A stretch of DNA of 64,000 bases. Source: Betaproteobacteria bacterium. Its GTDB lineage: Bacteria > Pseudomonadota > Gammaproteobacteria > Burkholderiales > Rhodocyclaceae. Positions within the stretch are counted from its first letter, which is position 1. Every line of letters begins with the position of its first letter. Made by a program: the position numbers and the translations under genes. Shown here piece after piece: positions 37,468-48,247 of the stretch. The notes below the pieces were generated by a model that saw nothing but the letters and a program-made list of their open reading frames with translations, was not told the DNA's origin and made no database searches. The DNA lies in the NCBI GenBank assembly GCA_009777245.1, contig WRMF01000010.1, forward strand, positions 19,479 through 83,478. Direction: 5' to 3'.

Positions 37468-40400
37468 TCATCGCGCCGATGTTCCCACGCCGTCCGTCAC
37501 CGTCAACATGCCTTCACCGCTGGTCAAGCCATAAACATCAGGGCGGTACATGTCCTCGGCGTAGAGAGGCGGGATGACGAACCTGCCCGGCGTGACGACG
37601 CGGGCGCGATAAAACAGGCTTATCCTGCCTTGCAGGCGGGCGGCGACGACAAAGCGATCATCCCGAAACTCAACATGCTGAATACGCTGGTCGCGCATCG
37701 CATAAGCCGGATTGACGTTATCAATCATGACGCTTGCCAGACCCTCGCCTTGGGCAATGTTGAGGTTCTCAATCTCAAGACCCGCCGGAATGCGGTCAAT
37801 GACCATGCCGTTGTTGATCCAGCTACGCGGCTCGACATTTATACGCGCGATTACCGATTCGCCCACGCGCAGGGAAAGGGAGCGGTTGCCAAGCGGTCTT
37901 CCGTCGGCATCGAACCAATGGCGGCTCAAGACGATAACATCGTCGCGGGCGGGCGGCATCCGCGCCGGATTGCCGCTAAGGCTAAGATGCAAGTGGAGCG
38001 GTTCATTGTGCGTGTTCCTGATGTGGATGCCGCCTTGCAGCTCCGCTGTCGTAAGCGACCGGATCAGGCTGCCGACGCCCTTTAGCGTCTCCGCCCTGCC
38101 CCTGCCATCTGTGATTTCCGCCGTCCATTCGGCTCCGCCCTCACGTGAGCCAAGGAAATTACGACCGAGCAGGAACAGCGCGAGCTTCTCCTGAGTGCTG
38201 GTGTAGAGGGAGAGGGTCGTGTTCAATTCAGCGTTGGCGATTGCGACCAGATTGTCCTGCCCCTCAACCTTCACCTTATGGCGATCGAGCAGGACATAAG
38301 ACAACGCCGCGTCGCGCAGCGGGCTACCATAGTCGCCCCACCAGTAGCCAGAATCACGCCCCTTTCTGACGCCTTCCTGGAAAGCCGTCCGGGCGCGGGT
38401 TTCATCGCCCATAAGTTTCAGAGCCAGACCGAGATGAATCAAGGCCAAGCCGGAATGCGCCTGGTCGCGTACCTCGAACATCTGACGCAGGGTAGATAAC
38501 GGAGCCTTGGCCTCGCGCGCCAGCACATAAGCGCCGTAAGCAAGCACTCCAAAACGGCCTGCGCCAGCGTAGCGATAATCCTGCCAGCCACTCTCGTTGT
38601 AAGCGACCTTGCCCTTTGGCAGACCGGCTACGCCTTCCTGCAAGTATTTGAGCAGAAATTCCTGGGTCTTCTGCTGCATTGTTTCCGGCACAGCAAAGCC
38701 CTGTTCGCGCGCGTCAAGCAGGAAATTACCAACGTAGGCCGAGAGCCAGTACTGGTATTCGGAGACATTTCCCCACATGCTGAAGCCGCCGTTCGGAGCC
38801 TGCATCGCGCCCAGTCTGGCAATGGATTTTTCCAGCATGTTAGCCCGCTCATCACGACTGTAGGGCTTGAGGCCAAACAACCTGGCTCCGTCCTCGTCAA
38901 TCAGGACATGGGGATAAGAGGTGCTGGTCGTCTGCTCGGCGCAGCCGTAGGGATATTGAAGCAAACCCTGAATGGCGCTACGCACGTCAATCGGAGCCTT
39001 GTCGGAAATCATCACATGGGATTGCGCGCTGCTGTAGATAAAGCCGCTCAAAGCGGGCTCCCGGATATTGAGCGTTTCGCCCGGCGCGACCGTCAGCATT
39101 CTGACTAACTGCTTTTGCGGCGTCGCGGCCTGGACTTGCAGGCCAAAGCTGCGCTCCAGCTTGAGGCCGGAGCTACTGGCAACGTTTACCCGAACCTCGG
39201 TCAGACCGAAGGCTTGACCGGCTTCAATCTGAAAGCGCAGGGTTCGTTTTTCGTCCGCCTTCAATACCAGTTCCCGCCCGGCGTTGTTGATCTTCAGACC
39301 GTCGTCGTTCTCGACGCGGACTTTAAGCGTTTGCGCGACGCCGGTCATGTCATGCAGGTCAAGCGCGATAGTGGCCTGATCGCCTACGGTAAGGAAGCGC
39401 GGCGTCAACAATTCCGCCACCAGCGGCGCGGCGACCACGGTTTCAGTCTCGGCATTGCCGAAGCGATCAGCGGCGGCGGCAACCGCCATCAGACGCAGAG
39501 CGCCGTTGAAATCAGGAACATCAAGGGCGATTTCGGCCTCGCCTTTGGCGTCAAGCTGAACCGGGCCTGAAAACAGATCGACCAGAAGAACCTTCCTGGG
39601 CAGGCTCTTGGTCGCTTGCGGCGCGGAGTCGCCGCCAAACCTCAGCCTGCCCTTGCGACCGGACATCTTCTCGATCAGGCGGCCATAAACATCGTACTGG
39701 TCAACCCCGTAGCGCAACCGTCCGAAGAAATGGGTGAAAGGATCGGGCGTCGCAAAGCGGGTGATGTTGAGGATGCCGACATCAACGGCGGAGAGCGTGA
39801 CGATTGCCGTTTGATTGCCCAGATCGGGAACCTTGACCTTCACCTTGAGGGGAGTCTCAGGCAGCATCTTCTGCGGAGCTTCAAGGCTGACCGCCAGCTT
39901 GCGATCAGCGCGCTCAAGCGGCAGATGCGTGAGACCAAGCGCCCGCGCGGGAGTCACCTTCTCGCCGGAACTTCCCGGTCGCAGCACAATCACCGAAACA
40001 TATAGATCATGACGCTGCCAGTCTTTATCCACCGGAATTTCGACGGTCGCGCCGTCGAGCGGAACCGGGATTCGCTTCACCCACAGGGTACGGTCGGCCT
40101 CGACGGTGATCAGCGCCTCGCCGGCGTGCGGCGGGCTGATAGTCAGTTTGGCAGTATCGCCGTCGCGGTAGGCCGGTTTGTCGAATTTCAGAGCTACCCG
40201 GTCGGGACGAACGCCCTGGCTTTCGTCGCCTCTGGCGCTCCAGCCCGCGTAGAAGCGGAATTTGGCTGTCTGCTGGGTTTCGGGGTCAAGAATTTCCAGG
40301 CGATAGCGCCCGTAATTGACCGGCATCCCCACCTTGCCGCGTCCGTCTTCGGGAATGCTGACGCTGGCAGTGCCTACCAGTTCGTCGGTTTCGGTAAAGC

Positions 40401-42648
40401 CAGAGTGCCAGCCGCGCTGGTCATCGAAACGCCAGTAATAGTCGCGGTTTTCGCGGAACAGGCGCACCGGCAGGTCATCGCCCGCGCTCAATTTGCCGTC
40501 GGCATCGGCGCGCACGACCTCGAACTGGGCAATGCTGCCTTCACGCGCATAATCGCCGGTAAACAGGGGGCGAATGCCGACCAGAGCGGGCGCAGGCCAG
40601 ATTACCCGTTCAAAATTACGCACCACCGGCCTGCCGCCGCTTTCGAGCAGGCTCAACGTGGCGCGCGCGGTGGTGGGCGATCGCTTGCCGCTGGCAGGCT
40701 CCAGATTGATGTTCAGGGTCAATTCCCCGTTTTCGTCAAGATTGGCCGACCCAAGCTCGACTCTATGGCGCTGGCTGTCTTCGTTGGAGTCTCCGAATTC
40801 AAAGCCGGGCAGTTGCCTTGCCAGCGGGTTCTTCTGCCGCTCGAAGACGGCAACGCCAAGCAATTCGTTTCCGGCTGCCGGAGCGCCGTAGAGATAGCTA
40901 CCCTTGACGTTGATCCGCAAGGTTTCATCGGGCGAAACGACAGCCTGCGGACTATCCAGATCGAGCTTCATTCGTTCCGGCAGAAATTCCTCAACGCCGA
41001 AACGGAAACTGGCGGTAGCCAGCTTGTCAGCCGGATCGGAGCGCAGTTCCAGTCGCCATGAGCCAGTCGGAGCGTCGACCGGCAATTCGATACGCTGCCG
41101 GTAATAACCGGGCATCCTGGTATCGGGTTGCCAGCTTGCGGTGAACTGGTTCTTGCCGTCCGAGCGTTTGAGAACGGCCTGGATTGGTTGAGCCGGAACC
41201 GGACGCCCGTCGGCGTCACGCGCCAGCACCGAAAGCTCGAAACTCTCGCCGGGCCGGTAAAGATCGCGCCCTGCATAGGGGAACAGGCGCACCGTCTGTC
41301 CGGGCAGGCCGGTTATCTCGTATTCGGAAAGATCGAGCGCCGGTTCCTTCAATGTAATCATGGACAGTTGCCGACCGTGACGGGCGACGACGACCTTGGC
41401 CGCCGCCGGTCGTTCGGCGAAGTTGGCGCGTCCGTCGCCGTCGGTTTTACCGCTGGCGACGACTCTGGCGTTCTCGTCAAGCCAGGTCACCTCGACGCCT
41501 GATACCGCCTTGCCGCCGGTAAGCGAGCTTACCCAGACATCAGCGCCCTTGGCGAACAGGCGGGCGGATAGCCCCAGGTCGCTTACGTAGAAGTAGGTAA
41601 CCTGATATTCATAGCGGAAGCGGTTGGGCTGGCTCATCACCGCGATGTAAATGCCTGGATCAGACAGTTCCTTGATGTCTTCCACCGGCAGGAAAGTGAC
41701 ATTGCGCTTGTTGGCCTGCTGCTCGGTCAGGAAGCGACCGGCGAAAACGCTTTCGGTCAGTTTGTGCAGATTATCCAGCGTCCAGTTGTTGATCGCGCCC
41801 TTGAGATCGGTGGCGCGCCAGTCGTAATGATAACCTTCGTCATCATCGGCCTCACGCTGGACGCGCGGGCCGCTGATTACCCGGTCGAGAAAGCGCGGTA
41901 ATTGATCGGGCTTTACACGCAGGAATTGAACATCAACTTCAGGCACATTGACGGTGACAACCGGCAGGCCGCCGTTCTGCCGGGTCGGCAATACCATGCC
42001 GCGGCTGGCGAAGTAATAGGTCGGCGCGACGACGGGAGTGACAACCGCATAGCGGCTTTCCTCGCTGCTTTCCTCGCTCAGCGTTTTACCGGCGGCTGAT
42101 GGCAGACCGGCGGCGACGCGGACGACGTAGCGGGTGTGCGGCTTGATGTGCGGGAAGTACAGCAGTCGCGGATTATCGCCTACGACCCATGCGCCCTTGA
42201 CCAGTACGCCGCCGTCAATGGCGGTGTCTTCGGGGGCGCTGCTGGCCTGCGGCACGGTGTTGTCGGAGCGACCGCTGTAGTAGTCCTCGTCCTCATCGTC
42301 CGCTTGGCTGCGCGGCCTGGGATCATTGGGGCGAGCGGGCATCTCGAAGACCTGGATCAGATCGTCGTAAGTCCTGCCTCTATCCAGAGGATGCGTAAAA
42401 CTCAAGGCCAGAGCAGGCGAGCCGTCAAATTCACGGTTGCCGAAATCGGCAATCTGGAAAGGCCCGACTGCGCTTCCGATGTCATCCGGCTGGATAACCC
42501 GAAAAGACGGGGCGGCGCTTACGGTCGCGTCGTCCTGCTGTAATGATCTGGCGATATAAAGACCCGATGCCGCAACAATGGCGACGGCGGCGACGATGAA
42601 CAGCAACATGACTGTTCCAAAACCCTGACGTGAAAACGAGCGCGACAT
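37468..42648 (-). CDS. Bacterial alpha-2-macroglobulin with thioester motif
   Basis: 1726 residues. A single N-terminal helix (residues ~12-32) anchors it to the inner membrane; no lipobox is seen. Then come MG-type beta domains. The thioester motif YGCAEQT has its Cys at residue 1236, followed by alpha-helical repeats (ARLGAMQAPNGGFSMWG; YLQEGVAGLPKGKVAY) and a receptor-binding-like end. Bacterial A2Ms trap proteases in the periplasm and often sit beside pbpC (PBP1C). No pbpC is present here. The ATG at 42648 is supported by GAGGAG. The nearest pilY1 starts 694 bases away, divergently. Confidence 0.92.
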   Translation of the reverse strand: MSRSFSRQGFGTVMLLFIVAAVAIVAASGLYIARSLQQDDATVSAAPSFRVIQPDDIGSAVGPFQIADFGNREFDGSPALALSFTHPLDRGRTYDDLIQVFEMPARPNDPRPRSQADDEDEDYYSGRSDNTVPQASSAPEDTAIDGGVLVKGAWVVGDNPRLLYFPHIKPHTRYVVRVAAGLPSAAGKTLSEESSEESRYAVVTPVVAPTYYFASRGMVLPTRQNGGLPVVTVNVPEVDVQFLRVKPDQLPRFLDRVISGPRVQREADDDEGYHYDWRATDLKGAINNWTLDNLHKLTESVFAGRFLTEQQANKRNVTFLPVEDIKELSDPGIYIAVMSQPNRFRYEYQVTYFYVSDLGLSARLFAKGADVWVSSLTGGKAVSGVEVTWLDENARVVASGKTDGDGRANFAERPAAAKVVVARHGRQLSMITLKEPALDLSEYEITGLPGQTVRLFPYAGRDLYRPGESFELSVLARDADGRPVPAQPIQAVLKRSDGKNQFTASWQPDTRMPGYYRQRIELPVDAPTGSWRLELRSDPADKLATASFRFGVEEFLPERMKLDLDSPQAVVSPDETLRINVKGSYLYGAPAAGNELLGVAVFERQKNPLARQLPGFEFGDSNEDSQRHRVELGSANLDENGELTLNINLEPASGKRSPTTARATLSLLESGGRPVVRNFERVIWPAPALVGIRPLFTGDYAREGSIAQFEVVRADADGKLSAGDDLPVRLFRENRDYYWRFDDQRGWHSGFTETDELVGTASVSIPEDGRGKVGMPVNYGRYRLEILDPETQQTAKFRFYAGWSARGDESQGVRPDRVALKFDKPAYRDGDTAKLTISPPHAGEALITVEADRTLWVKRIPVPLDGATVEIPVDKDWQRHDLYVSVIVLRPGSSGEKVTPARALGLTHLPLERADRKLAVSLEAPQKMLPETPLKVKVKVPDLGNQTAIVTLSAVDVGILNITRFATPDPFTHFFGRLRYGVDQYDVYGRLIEKMSGRKGRLRFGGDSAPQATKSLPRKVLLVDLFSGPVQLDAKGEAEIALDVPDFNGALRLMAVAAAADRFGNAETETVVAAPLVAELLTPRFLTVGDQATIALDLHDMTGVAQTLKVRVENDDGLKINNAGRELVLKADEKRTLRFQIEAGQAFGLTEVRVNVASSSGLKLERSFGLQVQAATPQKQLVRMLTVAPGETLNIREPALSGFIYSSAQSHVMISDKAPIDVRSAIQGLLQYPYGCAEQTTSTSYPHVLIDEDGARLFGLKPYSRDERANMLEKSIARLGAMQAPNGGFSMWGNVSEYQYWLSAYVGNFLLDAREQGFAVPETMQQKTQEFLLKYLQEGVAGLPKGKVAYNESGWQDYRYAGAGRFGVLAYGAYVLAREAKAPLSTLRQMFEVRDQAHSGLALIHLGLALKLMGDETRARTAFQEGVRKGRDSGYWWGDYGSPLRDAALSYVLLDRHKVKVEGQDNLVAIANAELNTTLSLYTSTQEKLALFLLGRNFLGSREGGAEWTAEITDGRGRAETLKGVGSLIRSLTTAELQGGIHIRNTHNEPLHLHLSLSGNPARMPPARDDVIVLSRHWFDADGRPLGNRSLSLRVGESVIARINVEPRSWINNGMVIDRIPAGLEIENLNIAQGEGLASVMIDNVNPAYAMRDQRIQHVEFRDDRFVVAARLQGRISLFYRARVVTPGRFVIPPLYAEDMYRPDVYGLTSGEGMLTVTDGVGTSAR

Positions 42649-43232
42649 TGACTTCTCCTCAAGGCGGACGCCGACGGGCGGCGGGCAAAAAAGTGAAACG
42701 CGGATTATCACACAGATGTGGCTGTCCTGTGATGTTTCATCAAGTCAGAGGAGTGAGCCTGCGAACCAGGCAGGACGGGGTTTTCCGCCCACAGAAGCAG
42801 ACGAAAACGCGAAACTTTCTTGTGCCTTTTGCCGATGGATTTCCCTGATCGTGAACACGTATCGAGCGCAATCCTGGAGCGTTTTTGATTTAATCCTGTA
42901 CAGCAGATATAGATTTTTGCTGGATTCCCGCCTACGCGCCACACCCTTTTATAAAGGGGGCTAACCCCAATGCCGCATTACCGCCCAACGCCGCGTCGTC
43001 GCCGTAGGGGCAGACCCATGTGTCTGCCCATAGCGCGAACACGCCCCAACATCGGGCGAACACGCAGGTTAGCCCCTACAACACCCCTTGTCCGCTTGCG
43101 GGCTTGCAAGCCCCCGTCCCTACGGGGGAACTCCTTTGGCTTCGCCGCGAGAGTAAATGACCGTTTGTCGTGTCAAACCAACCGTTTGTCAGTTTTTTCA
43201 AGGGAAAACAGTTTTGTGGACTAGCATTATCT
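42649..43232. other. Repeat-littered region between A2M and second pilY1
   Basis: No gene. A partial hairpin-ended repeat (GAACACGTATCGAGCGCAAT) is at 42852. CCCTTTTATAAAGGGGGC at 42945-42962 resembles the inside of the element at 495. Several GGGGC/GCCCC palindromes fill 43000-43150. Confidence 0.45.
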
Positions 43233-43274
43233 ATAACTTAAGTTATATTACTTAAGTTATAGTACTTTAGTTAT
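43233..43274 (+). promoter_or_regulatory. Three tandem 14-bp AT-rich units upstream of second pilY1
   Basis: Units ATAACTTAAGTTAT, ATTACTTAAGTTAT and AGTACTTTAGTTAT are in exact tandem. The first unit is itself a perfect palindrome. The array ends 67 bases before the pilY1 start in otherwise GC-rich DNA. It looks like a regulator-binding array or an AT-rich promoter region; no experiment is implied. Confidence 0.55.
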
Positions 43275-43341
43275 AGTCGGCCTGCTGTGGTCGTCTATGG
43301 CTTTGTTGAACACAGGCGCTTCGGCGCATGGAGGAATTGTC

Positions 43342-46300
43342 ATGAACTATCTTTTTTCCCATAGAGGAGCTTCCCGCAGAAAGCTGATCCTCTCACTGGC
43401 AGTCGCTCTTTTCCCCGGTCTGGCGTTATCCGAGTTTGATATTGCCCAGCGTCCGCTGGTGGCGGACAAGCCGATGGATCCAAATCTTGTGTATATCCAC
43501 GACGATTCCGGGTCCATGGCGGATTCGTTTCTGCCGGATGGCGCGATCAGCGGCGGCGTCATGCGCGCTACGCCTTTTCTGAACGGGGCTTACTACAACC
43601 CCGATATCACCTACCAGCCGCCCGTCCGCCATGACGGAACCCGTCTTGTGCGTTTGAGGAACAGCGACCGGATCACCGATTTTCCCCGCGTCTGCGGAAA
43701 TGGTTATGCGGAGGCAGTCGCAAAAGGCGGCGCATGTTCAAGCACAGCCAACTTGACCAGCACGGCGACCAGCACAGCGGTCATTCAGGGAACCGGAGCG
43801 GCTCCCACCGGCATGGCTGCTTACTGGGACTACGTGCCGGGCTACAATTCCATGCGGGATAACGTAAATTACGACCCGGACGCAAAGCCGGAAGACAGTA
43901 TGCACAACTATGAATACTGGTCTTTTCGCGCTCTGCCGACCGGCAATAACGCCCTCTTTCGGCAAAACCGGGCTAACTCTGGCTATTACGCCCGCAGCCA
44001 GGCGGCAAACCAGACACTGGTCAGGAACCGCGCCTGTCCCACGATTTTCCGGGAAATCGCGGACGGCAGGGAATACTATGCCGGTCTGCCAAGCTCCAGC
44101 GGCGCATACTCCGGAACGTTGCAAAACCCGGTCTTTCAGTTGGCCGGACAAGGCCCCATCCGCAAGGGATTCGCAGGCTTTGAAGCGGCGAATGGCATCG
44201 CGCACGCGCACTGCCGCGACAGTTATCGGGTCTTTGATGTGGACGAAGCGATGGTCGGGCAGGGTTATGGCGGCACAACCGCATATCATACCGGAACTCC
44301 CTTGCCTGCCGGAGCCGCCTTCAACCTGGCGCATCCGCGAAGCAGGTTCTGCACGAATACCAGTCGCTATGCCTCCATCAGCAATTATGTTTTGCGACCC
44401 TGGGAGGAGTTTTCCACTGCCACAACCGGCACAGGGAGCGCCGTTACCTGTTACGCGGGCAGGCATGCGATTGGCGACACCACCGGACACGGTTTCTGGA
44501 GCGCGACCAAAGACCTGCCGGACGCGCCGGTTTCCCATTTTGAATACGGCGGACAGATTTACAATACGGAAGGCACCGGCGCTTCTCCCGGCTCCTGTAC
44601 TACTCCTGCCTGCGCCACCAGATGCCCGAACGGCGTTTGCACCAACCTGAACGGCGCGGAGCAAGGTAGGCTTCGTCTGATCAGCAGGTTTGTGAATGAT
44701 GACGGAGACGTGGTGATTGAGGAGACTCCCCGGCGGCGCACCAGTCGGGAAGAAATCCGCAATTTCATGAACTGGTACACCTACTACAGAACCCGCAGCA
44801 TGATTGCGAAGGGCGGGATGACAATTGCCTTTGCCCAGCTTGTGGACTGGAATGACCCCAGCAAACCCGGCACGGTCATGAGAGGCCAGAATATCCGTCT
44901 AGGTTATGACACAATAAACTCTGGCAGTATGAACCAGACGGCCGTGACCAACCGAGGGCCGGGGCAGTCAGGCTCGAATCGGGGCGGGATCGGGGTTGTG
45001 CCTTTTCGGGATTTTCCGTCCAACGCAGTAAATCATGACGGAACGCCAAGCCCCTATGCCGGAGAGAAGTTCGTCAAACGCTTCTATGACTGGGTATTCA
45101 ATTTGCCCGCTTCAGGCGGCACGCCATTGCATACGGCGCTGAATACTACTGGCGCATATTTCAGAACCAATTCCCCGTGGAAGGAATATCCGCCGATAAG
45201 CTACGCTGCGGGCGGTAATGGCGGCTCCGGCGAGATTTACGGCTGCCGTCGCTCTTTTGCAATCCTGATGACCGACGGCTATGCAAGCAGCCATACCCAA
45301 TGTGTGGCTCCTTCCAATACGCCTGGCGATGTGGATTGCGCGGCAACCCTGCCGAGGATAGAGCAGCGGGACAGCAGCGGCAATCTGGCGCGAAGCTACC
45401 AGTACACGAAGCAATCTCCTTTCTGCGGCCAGTATGCAGGCAATGTAGTCTCATGCGGCCTGGCGGACAAAGCCATGTACTACTGGGCAACCGACCTTTT
45501 GCCCAATGTGTCCAACCAGTTGGCTCCCACCAAGCAGAACCCGGCCTTCTGGCAGCACATGCAGACGTTCACCATCGGTCTGGGCGTGCAGGGAAGGCTC
45601 TCGGACAGGGAGGTCAATGACTTTCTCGCCAATCCGGACAGGGTGGCGGGCAGGAATATCCTGTGGACTGCCCCGACCGGACTGGATACCGCATATGAGC
45701 AGGTTGACGACCTGATGCACGCCGGACTGAACGGGCATGGCGGCACGGTCGAGGCGGTCGACGCGGCGGAGTTCGCCGACAAGCTCTCGGCGCTCCTTAC
45801 CGCTATCGCGGGCGAGGATTCTTCCAATACCGGCTACGCTGGTTCGGGCGCAAAAAGAAATCAGGAAAACACGCTGTTTACGGCGGGCTATAACCCCGCC
45901 GACTGGTCGGGCGCATTGGAGGCTTTTGAGCAGAAAGCCTGTGCAAGGGCGGATGAAAAGAACGGCAGGTGCAAACCCGGCACGATCAAGGACACGCCCG
46001 AATGGGAAGCCGGACAGAAGCTCTCCGAACGGCTTGTCGACGGAACCGGGAGAACCAGGCCGACTGAATTGGTAAACCGCAAGGTCTTTACCTGGAATGG
46101 GTCGGAGGGAGTAGCGTTTGACGCAAACATGCCCAAGTCAATCAAGGATGCCATTGACGCGCCGCTTGATCGTTCCATTGCCGATGGCATTCCATTGTGG
46201 GACGACTGTCCCATAAACCGACCCGGCGCTCCTGATGCGCGTTGTGTTTTGGGGAGAGGGTCGAACACGATTGATTACGATGTCGACCTTCTGATTGACT

Positions 46301-48183
46301 ACCTGCGCGGCGACCGAACCTGGGAAGACCTGGGAAGCTCTGCCTTTGCCGGACAAAGCTATTTCGGATTCCGTAACCGGCGCGACGGAGGCGTTACTCG
46401 CATTCTGGGGGACATCGTGAATTCCACGCCGTATGTTAGTGGCAACAGCGCGTTCAACGACGCTGGCTATGGCAGCTTTACCTGCGGTCAGGGCGTCAAA
46501 TCGCAGTACGCGAAAGACTCTGATTGCAATGGCGACGGAGGAGACGCTTTCTTCGGCGTTACCCACGTGGATAGCTACCAGGAGCGCGCCGCAGTCTTGC
46601 ACGCGCGAGGTCTGGCGACAAACCCGGACATCCGCCTTGCCGGTTCAACAGTTTTTGTCGGCGCGAATGACGGCATGTTGCACGCCTTCAACGCTCTGGA
46701 CGGCGAGGAATTGTTCGCCTACGTGCCTATGGGCGTACATGGCAGGCTGAAGCATCTATCCGACCCGGAGTACAACCAGAAACATCACTATCTGGTGGAT
46801 GGATCGCCCTTTGTTCAGGACATTCTTCTGAACAATGAATGGCGCTCCGTGCTGGTAGGGCATACCGGACGCGGCGGGCGGAGCTTCTTCGCGCTGGATG
46901 TGGAAGACCCTGCGAATTTCTCGAAGGACAATGTGCTTTGGGAAATTACCGGCAACGATTATCCTGACCTGGGCTATCCGGTAGACGGCGAAGGTGTCAT
47001 CACGCCGGTGGATGGTCTGCCCAACAAGTGGGGGGTGATATTCGGCAACGGCTATAATTCTGACAGGCACGACGCCTGCCTGTTCGTGGCGGAGCTTGAC
47101 AAGAACCCGCGTGTGGAAACAATCTGTGTGGGCGAGGGCGACGCCAATCAGCCCAATGGCCTGGGCGTGCCGATCTGGGTGGATACGGATAGAAACGGCG
47201 CGGCGGACATGGCCTATGCGGGCGACGCACTTGGCAATCTCTGGAAGTTTGACCTGAGAACCATGACACTCGCCAACGGCGGACGCCCCATGCTCAGAGC
47301 CGCCGCGCCCGACGGCGGGTTGCAGCCGATTTCTGCGCCGCCGCTCCCCATTGTCCTTAAAGGCGACGGCAGCTGGGCAACCCTGCAAATCGTGCTTGGC
47401 ACCGGCAAATACTTCGAGCAGGCCGACCTTGTTGATCCGGTAATCCAGTCCATCTACGGTATCCGCGACCTGAGTCCTGTGGCGTCAAGCCCCACGGCAG
47501 AGCGATCAGTTCTCATGGCGCGCGATTATGTGGCCAATCATCCGCCGGAAGACATGTTCTGCAAGAATGCGACTTGCGACCGAGCCAGGGATGAAGACAA
47601 GGAGAGATATAAAGCCTGGAAGATATTGACGGAGTCGCCTGATTCTCCCGATTATGGCGCAAGCCAGATGGGCTACGTGATTGACTTCGACGCGCCCCGG
47701 ATGAAGAACTGGCGGGTTCGGGCGCAGGGAACGGTTACCAACAGAAAGCAGGGACGCACCACGCATGTGCTGATACCGACGGTTCTGCCGGAGGACGATC
47801 CCTGCTCCAGCGCCCAGAACGGCGGTCTGGCGGAGATCAATCCTGAGACCGGTGGCTGGATCAAGACCAATCTGTACAAGGAAATCCAGCGCAAGAGCAA
47901 TGTCTTTATCCTTGACGGCTCATACGGGATGGAGATCAACCGGGACGGGAAGTTCGACATATCCGCAATCAAGGTTGAAGTAGCGGATCCGAACAATCCG
48001 GGAAAGACGATCATGATCACCCTGAACAGGACGGATAATGCCCGCGGGGTAACTTTGGGACGGCAGCCGCTGAATAATCCATGCGACCAACCAGTGTTGG
48101 CTTCCGGAGCGGGTCAATTCGGCTCCGGCGACCGCTGCGAAGGCAAACGCGCCGGACGCCAGTCCTGGAGACAGTTGAGGTAA
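43342..48183 (+). CDS. pilY1: PilY1-type type IV pilus tip/biogenesis protein, copy B
   Basis: 1613 residues, signal peptide ending LFPGLALSEF. The layout is the same as the copy at 8835: MIDAS D54-D-S-G-S58 (IHDDSGSM), AILMTDGYAS, then the PilY1 propeller (VFVGANDGMLHAFNALDGEE). Here the calcium loop is canonical (DTDRNGAAD, residues 1281-1289), unlike the other copy. The C-terminus RAGRQSWRQLR is almost the same. Long central stretches differ, so the two are old paralogues. GGAGGA precedes the ATG at 43342. It stands apart from other pilus genes. Confidence 0.92.
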   Translation: MNYLFSHRGASRRKLILSLAVALFPGLALSEFDIAQRPLVADKPMDPNLVYIHDDSGSMADSFLPDGAISGGVMRATPFLNGAYYNPDITYQPPVRHDGTRLVRLRNSDRITDFPRVCGNGYAEAVAKGGACSSTANLTSTATSTAVIQGTGAAPTGMAAYWDYVPGYNSMRDNVNYDPDAKPEDSMHNYEYWSFRALPTGNNALFRQNRANSGYYARSQAANQTLVRNRACPTIFREIADGREYYAGLPSSSGAYSGTLQNPVFQLAGQGPIRKGFAGFEAANGIAHAHCRDSYRVFDVDEAMVGQGYGGTTAYHTGTPLPAGAAFNLAHPRSRFCTNTSRYASISNYVLRPWEEFSTATTGTGSAVTCYAGRHAIGDTTGHGFWSATKDLPDAPVSHFEYGGQIYNTEGTGASPGSCTTPACATRCPNGVCTNLNGAEQGRLRLISRFVNDDGDVVIEETPRRRTSREEIRNFMNWYTYYRTRSMIAKGGMTIAFAQLVDWNDPSKPGTVMRGQNIRLGYDTINSGSMNQTAVTNRGPGQSGSNRGGIGVVPFRDFPSNAVNHDGTPSPYAGEKFVKRFYDWVFNLPASGGTPLHTALNTTGAYFRTNSPWKEYPPISYAAGGNGGSGEIYGCRRSFAILMTDGYASSHTQCVAPSNTPGDVDCAATLPRIEQRDSSGNLARSYQYTKQSPFCGQYAGNVVSCGLADKAMYYWATDLLPNVSNQLAPTKQNPAFWQHMQTFTIGLGVQGRLSDREVNDFLANPDRVAGRNILWTAPTGLDTAYEQVDDLMHAGLNGHGGTVEAVDAAEFADKLSALLTAIAGEDSSNTGYAGSGAKRNQENTLFTAGYNPADWSGALEAFEQKACARADEKNGRCKPGTIKDTPEWEAGQKLSERLVDGTGRTRPTELVNRKVFTWNGSEGVAFDANMPKSIKDAIDAPLDRSIADGIPLWDDCPINRPGAPDARCVLGRGSNTIDYDVDLLIDYLRGDRTWEDLGSSAFAGQSYFGFRNRRDGGVTRILGDIVNSTPYVSGNSAFNDAGYGSFTCGQGVKSQYAKDSDCNGDGGDAFFGVTHVDSYQERAAVLHARGLATNPDIRLAGSTVFVGANDGMLHAFNALDGEELFAYVPMGVHGRLKHLSDPEYNQKHHYLVDGSPFVQDILLNNEWRSVLVGHTGRGGRSFFALDVEDPANFSKDNVLWEITGNDYPDLGYPVDGEGVITPVDGLPNKWGVIFGNGYNSDRHDACLFVAELDKNPRVETICVGEGDANQPNGLGVPIWVDTDRNGAADMAYAGDALGNLWKFDLRTMTLANGGRPMLRAAAPDGGLQPISAPPLPIVLKGDGSWATLQIVLGTGKYFEQADLVDPVIQSIYGIRDLSPVASSPTAERSVLMARDYVANHPPEDMFCKNATCDRARDEDKERYKAWKILTESPDSPDYGASQMGYVIDFDAPRMKNWRVRAQGTVTNRKQGRTTHVLIPTVLPEDDPCSSAQNGGLAEINPETGGWIKTNLYKEIQRKSNVFILDGSYGMEINRDGKFDISAIKVEVADPNNPGKTIMITLNRTDNARGVTLGRQPLNNPCDQPVLASGAGQFGSGDRCEGKRAGRQSWRQLR

Positions 48184-48206
48184 GCCGATAAAAGGTAAGC
48201 CGATAA

Positions 48207-48235
48207 GCGGGCGGGGCGCTGCGCACCCCGCCCGC
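48207..48235 (+). terminator. Strong GC hairpin after second pilY1, no T-tract
   Basis: 10-bp stem GCGGGCGGGG/CCCCGCCCGC with a 9-base loop, 23 bases past the stop. It lacks the T-run of an intrinsic terminator, so it may only stabilise the 3-prime end. Confidence 0.5.
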
Positions 48236-48247
48236 GTTGCCTGCAAA

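Noticed and set aside
40009..41061. 350-codon forward open frame inside the alpha-2-macroglobulin gene
   Set aside because: It lies wholly inside a well-supported reverse-strand gene and shows no domain.
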